DNA of 5,598 bases from Bdellovibrionales bacterium (GTDB lineage Bacteria; Bdellovibrionota; UBA2428). The DNA is taken from NCBI GenBank assembly GCA_018266335.1, contig JAFEAR010000033.1, forward strand, positions 1-5,598, in the 5' to 3' direction. Both the position numbers and the translations under genes were made by a program. Under the pieces are notes generated by a model. It searched no databases, was not told the DNA's origin, and saw only the letters and a list, made by a program, of their open reading frames with translations. This document shows, in pieces, positions 1 through 5,483 of this stretch (its first letter is position 1; the number at the start of each line of letters is the position of its first letter).

Positions 1-39
1 CAACTGGTGCAGCTCCGCCGGGCGCTAGAAAAGTGGTAA
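1..39 (+). CDS. Probable C-terminal end of a plus-strand gene (partial)
   Basis: Reading from base 1 in frame 1 gives QLVQLRRALEKW followed by TAA at 37-39. The peptide is amphipathic and helix-like, and most of its codons end in G or C, as expected of a coding frame here. The stop directly abuts the stop (CTA on the plus strand, 40-42) of the convergent minus-strand gene. Twelve codons are too few to identify a family or to prove coding. Frame 3 is also open through this stretch, so this remains a likely but unproven gene tail. Confidence 0.4.
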   Translation, partial: QLVQLRRALEKW

Positions 40-1167
40 CTAACTGGTGCTCTGGGGTATTTCCTCCCGGCGTGTCTGAGCCCAGTTTACGAGCCACTCC
101 TTTCCCCGCTTTACCATCGGGGTGAACCAAAAACAGTGCTCTTCCTGCGTATTCATCAGCAGCCGCACTTCAGCTTCCGTCTCTGACGGCTCTGTCACCC
201 CGGCATACCAGCAAAACTCATCCACCCAGCCTTGGCCAAAAGTGGGGAGATCCGCTGATTGTTGATCCGGCAGCAATACCGTTGACGCCCGGCGCGTATC
301 ATTGCGCATCAGGTAAGTCCAAAACTCCATAGCTGCTGCTCGCGCGCTGCCCTCACCGGCGAACGGTGCGTGAATGTGATGCTGGCGCAGATAGAAATCG
401 GTGGTGGCCACCAATGACGTTCCATGGCTGATTGTCCAGCTTCTGTTCTGGCGCGCCGCCAGCCGGATGACCCAAAGTCCGCGATTGGCTTCGACAATCA
501 GATCGATTGTGCGGGCGTCTGAGTATTCGCCAACTCCTGGCAGCGCTTCGCGGAATCTCTTGACTGACTTGAATACACGCTCCGCCAAGCCCACGTCGCG
601 GCCATGCGTGGAGTTTGGGTTGCCGATTGCCGAGCGGTCCACTTCTGGGACTGGCTCGCCGCGTCCGGCAAGGGATTCGCAAAACTGTTCAGCGAGCGCC
701 GGGAGGGCATCTTCAGCCGCGGCGAACGGGTTAACGGCCTTGGCGGGGCTCGCTGCTTTTTCCGGCTTCTTGGTTGCCGCTCGCTTCCGCGGCGCCGCTT
801 TCTTTGGGGGCGCGGGCGGCTTGCCGGTCGATTCGATAAAGTCGTCAAACTCCGAAAGGGCGTTGATGAGTTCACTTGCTTCCGGGTGTCCGTGGAGTTC
901 GCGCACGGCGTACGCGCCGGTTTGGCTCCGCTGCGGGAAGGTCCCCCGCTCTTCGACGATCTTGCGAATGCGCTTTAGCAAGACAAATTGAAGCCACTGG
1001 TAGTAGCTCATAGTGTCCGCGTAGAAGGCCGCGGTGGATTCAAACGCTTTGGGAGGCGGCGGCGAGGTTTGCCAAACTCCCATTGATTTCAGTTCTTCTT
1101 CGATTCGTTGTGCGAATCCTGCGGCGGTCTCATACTGCGAGCCGGCATGTTTGCTCGGCGAGGACAT
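40..1167 (-). CDS. YqcC/DUF446-domain protein fused to an unrecognised C-terminal region
   Basis: Predicted 375-aa cytoplasmic protein with no signal peptide. Residues ~14-113 match the small YqcC (DUF446) helical-bundle family: F-x-S-T-x-x-F-x-x-D-T-M (42-53) followed by WLQFVLLKRI (58-67) is the pattern I recall from E. coli YqcC, a free-standing ~109-aa protein of unknown function. Residues ~116-145 form a Lys/Pro/Ala-rich, strongly basic linker. Residues ~146-375 are unlike any domain I can name. The last ~100 (AAAMEFWTYLMRND at 277-290, later EVRLLMN and KEWLVNW) loosely resemble an NTF2-like fold, which is only a guess. The start at 1167 leaves the whole YqcC domain intact and lies 22 bp from the divergent TPR gene. 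No good Shine-Dalgarno precedes it; the upstream bases on its strand are CTGGGGGA. The stop abuts the stop of the gene to the left. Function unknown. Confidence 0.87.
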   Translation of the reverse strand: MSSPSKHAGSQYETAAGFAQRIEEELKSMGVWQTSPPPPKAFESTAAFYADTMSYYQWLQFVLLKRIRKIVEERGTFPQRSQTGAYAVRELHGHPEASELINALSEFDDFIESTGKPPAPPKKAAPRKRAATKKPEKAASPAKAVNPFAAAEDALPALAEQFCESLAGRGEPVPEVDRSAIGNPNSTHGRDVGLAERVFKSVKRFREALPGVGEYSDARTIDLIVEANRGLWVIRLAARQNRSWTISHGTSLVATTDFYLRQHHIHAPFAGEGSARAAAMEFWTYLMRNDTRRASTVLLPDQQSADLPTFGQGWVDEFCWYAGVTEPSETEAEVRLLMNTQEEHCFWFTPMVKRGKEWLVNWAQTRREEIPQSTS

Positions 1168-1177
1168 TCCCCCAGCC

Positions 1178-1184
1178 TACAATA
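1178..1184. promoter_or_regulatory. Symmetric -10-like element serving a divergent gene pair
   Basis: The 22-bp gap between the divergent genes contains TACAATA. On the plus strand TACAAT (1178-1183) is one base off the sigma-70 -10 consensus and ends 6 nt before the ATG at 1190, which puts the expected transcription start on or next to the A of the start codon, so the mRNA would be leaderless. On the minus strand TATTGT (1184-1179) also fits TANNNT and lies 11 nt before the ATG at 1167. I see no convincing -35 at 17 bp on the plus strand, and no Shine-Dalgarno in front of the plus-strand start. The -10 match is seen directly; promoter activity and leaderless initiation are inferred. Confidence 0.5.
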
Positions 1185-1189
1185 GAGAC

Positions 1190-2308
1190 ATGTGGGCGGG
1201 ATGGCTTTGTGCGCTTCTTCTGTTGCAGGCCGATCCTATGGCGGACGGCATCAAGTTGCTCGAAGCCAAAGATTATCCGGGCGCCGCGGCTGCGTTTGAG
1301 AAAGCTGCTGCTGCTGATCCTAAGGACTACGCCGCGGAGTTTCACTGGGCTTTGGCTCTGTCGCTAGCCAATCAGAACGAAAAAGCGATCCCTCATTATC
1401 AACGTGTCCTCACATTGAAGCCTGACCTCTATGAGGCGCAGATGAACCTTGCCGCACTGTACTTGGATTCAGGTAAGCCTGCCGACGCGATACCCGTCTT
1501 GAAAACCGCTACAACCGCGAAGCCGAAGGAATTCAAGCCGAATTACTATCTTGGTGAAGCCTACCTGCGAAGCGGGCAATTGGACGATGCCGAGCGTCAA
1601 CTGAAGGCGACACGCGACATGGCGCCCAACTCTGAAGAAATCCGCTCGTCGTTGCTGCAATTGGCGCAGTTATTTGAAAAGTCCAAAAATGCGGCTAAAG
1701 CGGTGGAGTTGTATTCCCTCTATCCCGATGATGCCGCTGCTCGTGAACGCGCCGGCAGCCTGCTGCTCGAATCGGGCAAGGCTGATGATGCGATTCCTCA
1801 ATTAGAGGCTGCCGTCAAAGCCTCTCCTACGGCGGCAAACCGCTATGCGCTTGCAACCGCTTACCTGCGCGCCAAGCAGAACGACAAGGCGATGCAGATG
1901 ATGGAGCAAGCGTTGCAGGCGGACCCGAATAACGCGGAGTTGCGGATCGCTTACGGCGGCATGTTGCGCGACCAAAGGAACTTTCAGGCTGCAGCCCAGC
2001 AGTTCTGGGGAGCGACCAAATTGAAGCCGGACTCCCGCGACGCCTGGTCTGGGCTCGGCACCATGCTGCTATCGCTCGAAAACTATCCACAGGCAATCGC
2101 CGCCTTTGATAAATTGCAAGCTCTCGGTGATCCCAATCCAGGTCTGTTTTTTCTGCGGGCGCTTGCTTACGATAAGACGAAGCAGTACAAACCAGCCATG
2201 GAAAGCTACGAACGTTTTCTTGAACTATCGGGCGGCAAGCACCCCGATGAGGAGTTCAAAGCCCGCCAGCGTATCAAAGTCATCAAAAAGGAATTGGCCC
2301 ATCGATGA
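1190..2308 (+). CDS. Exported tetratricopeptide-repeat (TPR) protein, about ten repeats
   Basis: Predicted 372-aa protein made almost wholly of TPR helix pairs, which usually mediate protein-protein contacts. Repeats begin near residues 15, 48, 81, 116, 150 (degenerate), 182, 215, 248, 283 and 316. Typical repeat features include AAAAFEKAAAADP, EKAIPHYQRVLTLKP, NDKAMQMMEQALQADP and YPQAIAAFDKL. The N-terminus (MWAGWLCALLLLQA) is a short hydrophobic stretch that could be a signal peptide, but it lacks the usual positive charges and has no lipobox. The frame stays open upstream to an ATG at 1034, but that extension overlaps the opposite gene, is low-complexity and lacks TPR character. The ATG at 1190, just after a TACAAT box, is preferred. 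The stop overlaps the next start in ATGA (2305-2308), so this heads a three-gene unit. Its partners are unknown; the two secreted helical proteins encoded downstream are the obvious candidates. Confidence 0.9.
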   Translation: MWAGWLCALLLLQADPMADGIKLLEAKDYPGAAAAFEKAAAADPKDYAAEFHWALALSLANQNEKAIPHYQRVLTLKPDLYEAQMNLAALYLDSGKPADAIPVLKTATTAKPKEFKPNYYLGEAYLRSGQLDDAERQLKATRDMAPNSEEIRSSLLQLAQLFEKSKNAAKAVELYSLYPDDAAARERAGSLLLESGKADDAIPQLEAAVKASPTAANRYALATAYLRAKQNDKAMQMMEQALQADPNNAELRIAYGGMLRDQRNFQAAAQQFWGATKLKPDSRDAWSGLGTMLLSLENYPQAIAAFDKLQALGDPNPGLFFLRALAYDKTKQYKPAMESYERFLELSGGKHPDEEFKARQRIKVIKKELAHR

Positions 2309-2727
2309 GACTTCCGGCGCTGCTGTTCCTGTTCGCGCTTGGTGTTCGAGCGGATTTGGCGGCAGTTCGCGCCGAACCGAATCTGGAGAAGCGTTCGGAA
2401 AAGGCAATCGAAAATGCGGACACGGCTTTGGATGCTGCGCGAAAGGCTTATCAATCCAACGATGCCGCGAACCTAAAAACCTCTTTGGATGAAGTGGGCC
2501 AGTCTATCCTTTTAACCAAACAATCCCTGGACCAGTCTGGAAAGAACGCACGGCGCAATCCCAAATATTTCAAAAAAGCGGAAGTGAGCTTGCGCAAACT
2601 CGGCCGGCGGCTGGATTCCTTCCGGCTCGAACTCAGCGTTGATGAACGCGCTCCGGTCGACAAGCTCATTGATGATGCCCGGCAGGCTCAGGAACATATC
2701 CTGCAGTTGATAATGGGGAAGAAGTGA
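2305..2727 (+). CDS. Small exported helix-rich protein, function unknown
   Basis: Predicted 140-aa protein. MRLPALLFLFALGVRA is a plausible Sec signal peptide (one Arg, hydrophobic core, cleavage after VRA near residue 16). The mature ~124 residues are charged and apparently all-helical, with likely helices at ~27-50, 55-78, 88-111 and 117-137, suggesting a compact four-helix bundle. It has no cysteines and no catalytic motif that I recognise. The ATG overlaps the TPR gene stop as ATGA. An AAGGA at 2288-2292 lies 12 nt upstream, rather far, so translational coupling is likely. Its own stop overlaps the next start as GTGA. I do not recognise the family; position and export suggest it works with the TPR protein and the 218-aa neighbour in the periplasm. 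Confidence 0.85.
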   Translation: MRLPALLFLFALGVRADLAAVRAEPNLEKRSEKAIENADTALDAARKAYQSNDAANLKTSLDEVGQSILLTKQSLDQSGKNARRNPKYFKKAEVSLRKLGRRLDSFRLELSVDERAPVDKLIDDARQAQEHILQLIMGKK

Positions 2728-3380
2728 AACCCAGCTTGCTCGGTCTTGCCTGGATTTTGTCCGCAGCCTTCCTGCTGATGCAGGGGCAAGCTACGCGCGA
2801 CTTTCTAACGGCCGACGAAGTGGACCAGATTCGTCTTACGGCCCAGGATCCGAATGCACGGCTGAAACTCTACGCAACCTTCGCGCGCTTGCGGGTGGAT
2901 CTAGTGAAGTCCGCGCTCGAAAAGGAGAAAGCCGGGCGTTCCGGGTTGATTCACGACACGCTCGAAGATTACACCAAAATTGTTGAGGCCATCGATACGG
3001 TTTCTGACGATGCGTTGAAGCGGAACGTCGTGATTCAGGAGGGTCTGGCCGAGGTTGCCACCGCGGAGCAGGAGATGCTCGACGCGTTGCGCAAAATACA
3101 GGAACAGGAGCCCAAGGACATCAATCGCTATCGCTTTGCGTTAGTCACCGCGATTGAGACCACGCAAGATTCCCTGGACGGCGCTAAGCAGGATGTGACC
3201 GAACGGAAGCGCGATATCGTAACCCGCGAGGCAGAGGAGAAGAAGCAGCGCGAGGCCATGATGACCCCTGCGGACGCGGCCTCACGCAAAGCCGAGGCGA
3301 AGAAGCAGGAAACAGAAACGAAGTCCAAGCGCAAAGCGCCAACGCTCCGGCGCAAGGCCGCGTCTCCTCCCCAGCAGTAA
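2724..3380 (+). CDS. Exported helical/coiled-coil protein with basic tail, function unknown
   Basis: Predicted 218-aa protein with a GTG start. The start is forced by frame: the nearby ATG at 2713 is in another frame, and GTG at 2724 gives a signal peptide (MKPSLLGLAWILSAAFLLMQGQA, cleavage near 23). Residues ~25-170 are charged and mostly helical (FLTADEVDQIRLTAQDPNAR at 27-46, then long heptad-like stretches). I recall similar uncharacterised proteins in Acidobacteriota, but cannot name a domain. Residues ~168-218 are a Lys/Glu/Ala-rich low-complexity tail with two similar segments (EEKKQRE, EAKKQET), ending in a very basic Pro-containing terminus (KRKAPTLRRKAASPPQQ). The GTGA overlap with the previous gene and a weak GGGGAAG just upstream point to coupled translation. 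The tail might contact nucleic acid, lipopolysaccharide or cell-wall polyanions; that is speculation. Confidence 0.85.
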   Translation: MKPSLLGLAWILSAAFLLMQGQATRDFLTADEVDQIRLTAQDPNARLKLYATFARLRVDLVKSALEKEKAGRSGLIHDTLEDYTKIVEAIDTVSDDALKRNVVIQEGLAEVATAEQEMLDALRKIQEQEPKDINRYRFALVTAIETTQDSLDGAKQDVTERKRDIVTREAEEKKQREAMMTPADAASRKAEAKKQETETKSKRKAPTLRRKAASPPQQ

Positions 3381-3391
3381 AAGCCCGGTGC

Positions 3392-3397
3392 TATCGT
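3392..3397 (+). promoter_or_regulatory. Candidate -10 element for the racemase-family gene
   Basis: The 25-bp gap after the 218-aa gene contains TATCGT, which fits TANNNT, ending 8 nt before the ATG at 3406. A transcript from it would have almost no 5' leader, and no Shine-Dalgarno is visible in CGTAACCCGAG. No -35 match is seen 17 bp upstream (CCCCAG). The alternative is simple read-through from the three-gene unit. TANNNT boxes are common by chance, so confidence is low. Confidence 0.25.
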
Positions 3398-3405
3398 AAC
3401 CCGAG

Positions 3406-4515
3406 ATGCATCGACGTGCTTTTACCTTTTCTGCTGCTGGCGCCCTTTTGGGCGCGGCTCGTGCGGCGGGCCGCATCAGTAAGTTCGAAATCCTTTCGGC
3501 CCGGGTCCCGTTCCATGAACGTGTCCGCGATGCCTGGCTGGAATCCTGGAAGTATCAGAAACGCGATCAACAGGATTACGTTCTTACCTTTGTCCGACTT
3601 TTGACGGACACCGGTTTGACCGGTATTGCTGAGGCCAAGATGCCCCGCGCCCAGGCTGAAGCCAAGCTGAAAGCGATGGTAGGGCGACCCGTGGCGGAGT
3701 TTGAACAGGACGATTCGCTTCGCGGCATACTCATCGCCGTTTACGATGTGCTTGCTCAGGCGGCAGGCGTATCGATTGCGAAGTACCTTTCCCGGAGTGC
3801 TTTGGAAAAGGTGATCCCGACTTGGTGGAGCCAGTGCTTCCCGCCCGCCGTAATGGCCTCCGAAGCCAAATTAGGCGCTTCTCTTGGTTATCGCGTCCAC
3901 AAGGTGAAAGCCCGGCCCTGGCAAGATCCCGTCGCCCAAGCGGCTGCTATTTGCGCCGTGGTTCCGAAGAACTTCAAAGTATGGGTGGATGCAAACTCAA
4001 GTTGGCAAACCGTCGAGCGCACCATTGATGTGACTCGAGAGCTGGCCAAGTTTCCCAATTATTTCGCCATCGAGTCTCCGATTGACCGGCGCAATTTCGA
4101 CGGCTACCGGGCTCTCAAGGGGAAATTGCCGCTCAAACTCGCGGAGCATGTGGACCCGGCCGTAGCGTCCGGTGAACTAGATCTTTGGATCAAAGAATCT
4201 CTCCTCGATGCCTGGATCGTGGGTGCTCCGAAGATCGGACCCTATACCCACTCACTAGCCAGCCGGGCAAAAGCAGCTTCAAGGCCGATATGGATTGAAC
4301 ACTCCATTGATACCGGAATTTCCCAGGTCTTCCAGGCACACCAGGCTGCGGCCTTCCCTTCCATCCAGTACGTAATCGCCGTCACTCACGTTTTGGCGGA
4401 TGATTGCATGCGGGAGCCGTTCACCGTCCGCGACGGATACTATCACCTGCCTGGGAAACCTGGGTTAGGCGTAAGCCTGGACTTGGACGCTATTGAGCGC
4501 TACCGCATGGCTTGA
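3406..4515 (+). CDS. Enolase-superfamily enzyme (mandelate racemase/muconate lactonizing type) with Tat leader
   Basis: Predicted 369 aa, a usual length for this family, which abstracts a proton alpha to a carboxylate and stabilises the enolate on Mg2+. The leader MHRRAFTFSAAGALLGAARA has a twin-arginine motif (RRAF) and a cleavable hydrophobic stretch, so export of the folded enzyme by Tat is likely. The N-terminal capping domain spans ~23-125 and the barrel ~135-345. Visible active-site elements are KVK (166-168, the KxK of the second strand), metal ligands D195 (VDAN), E223 (AIESP) and E247 (LAEH), and H299 (IEHS) near the seventh strand. By eye, the sixth-strand position holding Lys in muconate lactonizing enzyme or Asp in mandelate racemase is G273 (IVGAPKIGP). 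Substrate cannot be told from sequence; a sugar acid, dipeptide or other carboxylate is possible. It lies 25 bp after the helical-protein gene and probably has its own promoter. Confidence 0.9.
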   Translation: MHRRAFTFSAAGALLGAARAAGRISKFEILSARVPFHERVRDAWLESWKYQKRDQQDYVLTFVRLLTDTGLTGIAEAKMPRAQAEAKLKAMVGRPVAEFEQDDSLRGILIAVYDVLAQAAGVSIAKYLSRSALEKVIPTWWSQCFPPAVMASEAKLGASLGYRVHKVKARPWQDPVAQAAAICAVVPKNFKVWVDANSSWQTVERTIDVTRELAKFPNYFAIESPIDRRNFDGYRALKGKLPLKLAEHVDPAVASGELDLWIKESLLDAWIVGAPKIGPYTHSLASRAKAASRPIWIEHSIDTGISQVFQAHQAAAFPSIQYVIAVTHVLADDCMREPFTVRDGYYHLPGKPGLGVSLDLDAIERYRMA

Positions 4516-4558
4516 CGAAACAAACCCAATTCTGAGCCCTGTCTGGTCAACCTCCGTT

Positions 4559-4577
4559 CTGGCCCGTCACGTGCCAG
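4559..4577. promoter_or_regulatory. 19-bp near-perfect palindrome upstream of the stress-protein gene (operator or promoter)
   Basis: CTGGCCCGTCACGTGCCAG pairs with itself in 8 of 9 half-site positions around a central C at 4568; the only mismatch is at 4564/4572. It ends 27 bp before the ATG at 4605, just upstream of a weak -10-like TATAGG (4580-4585), a suitable place for a repressor or activator dimer. It also reads as TGG-CCCG-N4-GTGC: the GG (4561-4562) and GC (4573-4574) are 10 bp apart, the spacing of sigma-54 -24/-12 boxes, and a start near 4586 would leave room for the Shine-Dalgarno. The palindrome itself creates part of that resemblance. As RNA it could fold, but no U-run follows, so it is a poor terminator. 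Confidence 0.45.
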
Positions 4578-4591
4578 TGTATAGGTGACAG

Positions 4592-4598
4592 AAGGAGG
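4592..4598 (+). promoter_or_regulatory. Strong Shine-Dalgarno that sets the stress-protein start
   Basis: AAGGAGG lies 6 nt before the ATG at 4605 and 15 nt before the in-frame ATG at 4614, so it selects the first. It is the only near-consensus ribosome binding site in the window; the other gene starts lack one or have weak ones. Confidence 0.85.
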
Positions 4599-4604
4599 TT
4601 TCCC

Positions 4605-5477
4605 ATGTTCTCGATGGCGAAAATCCTGCTCCCCGTGGACTTCTCGCAGCGCTCCGTAGGCGCGGCACGGTATGCCGAGGCATTGTCGGAGCAGTATGGC
4701 GCCGAAGTCTCGATGGTGCATGTGATCCCGCCTCCCCACTACGAATTCGCTTCCATGGAAGCTGGTTCGACGGCGTTGGCGGAACTGTATGTGAATCGCA
4801 AGGCGGCTCTCGAAGAGGAGTGCCGCAATTTTCTGCAGGAAGAACTGCCAAGATTCAACCCCAATCGCGTGCTACTAGAAGGCGACCCCGCGCGCGAAGT
4901 CGTTCAAATGGCTCATGATGGCGGTTACAACCTGATCGTCATGCCAACTCATGGTTATGGACCGTTCCGTCGTTTCATTCTTGGGTCCGTGACCGCCAAG
5001 GTGTTACACGACGCCGATTGTCCAGTGTGGACCGGTGTTCACCTGGAGGATGCTCCGCCGGTGGAGGCCATTCACTTCGACACCGTCCTAGCCGCGGTCG
5101 ACCTCGGGACGCAAAGTGAATTGGCGCTCGCCTGGGCCGCGCAGTTCGCGTGTAATGCCAAAGCTAAGCTCGTGGTGGTTCATGCCACGCCGAACCTCGA
5201 AGGGCGGACGGGTGAGTACTTTGACCCAGATTGGAGGCGTTACCTCGCGCAGCAGGCCGAACAGGGTGTGGCAGACCTTCAAATGCGAGTCGGAACAAAG
5301 GCAGAGACTCTCATCGAGCCGGGGGACCCCCCGCACGTCGTGGAGGGAGCGGCGCGGCGCTTCGGCGCCAGCGTGGTTGTGATCGGCCGCGGATCAGCTT
5401 CGGGTGTTTTTGGCCGGTTGCGGGCGAATGCCTACTCGATCATCCGCCAGTCGCCGTGCCCCGTTGTTAGCGTCTAG
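4605..5477 (+). CDS. Tandem-domain universal stress protein (UspA family)
   Basis: Predicted 290-aa cytoplasmic protein with two USP domains, ~4-145 and ~158-290; a single USP is ~140-150 aa. Domain 1 has the usual first strand (KILLPVDFS), VHVI (38-41), the GDPAREVVQMA segment (93-103) and PTHG-9x-GS (114-128), a near-complete nucleotide motif (G-2x-G-9x-G-S/T) with Pro for the first Gly, then CPVW. Domain 2 has LAAVDLGTQSELAL (162-175), VVVHA, GDPPHVV and VVVIGRGS (257-264) through RLRANAYSIIRQSPCPVVSV. Its nucleotide motif reads G-RG-S-9x-A-N, so two glycines and the Ser/Thr are replaced. Domain 1 may thus bind ATP while domain 2 probably does not or does so differently. USPs generally act as dimers in stress, hypoxia or stationary phase; the specific role here is unknown. 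It appears to be a separate transcription unit with a strong Shine-Dalgarno and an upstream palindrome. Confidence 0.93.
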   Translation: MFSMAKILLPVDFSQRSVGAARYAEALSEQYGAEVSMVHVIPPPHYEFASMEAGSTALAELYVNRKAALEEECRNFLQEELPRFNPNRVLLEGDPAREVVQMAHDGGYNLIVMPTHGYGPFRRFILGSVTAKVLHDADCPVWTGVHLEDAPPVEAIHFDTVLAAVDLGTQSELALAWAAQFACNAKAKLVVVHATPNLEGRTGEYFDPDWRRYLAQQAEQGVADLQMRVGTKAETLIEPGDPPHVVEGAARRFGASVVVIGRGSASGVFGRLRANAYSIIRQSPCPVVSV

Positions 5478-5483
5478 AGTCGC

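Noticed and set aside
2..50. Direct repeat AACTGGTGC at 2-10 and 42-50
   Set aside because: Nine bases, only two copies, in or next to the ends of two coding frames. It is compatible with chance and has no associated mobile-element structure.
401..991. 196-codon plus-strand open frame opposite the YqcC-fusion gene
   Set aside because: It is the antisense shadow of a gene with clear YqcC-family sequence. Its translation is Arg/Ser/Ala-rich with no recognisable domain.
1034..1189. N-terminal extension of the TPR gene starting at the ATG at 1034
   Set aside because: It would overlap the divergent gene by over 130 bp and has a low-complexity Gly/Ser/Cys sequence with no TPR character. The ATG at 1190 gives a hydrophobic leader directly after a -10 box.
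3234..3317. Imperfect repeat around GAAGAAGCAG encoding EEKKQRE and EAKKQET
   Set aside because: Explained by Lys/Glu/Ala-rich low-complexity coding sequence; not a DNA repeat element.
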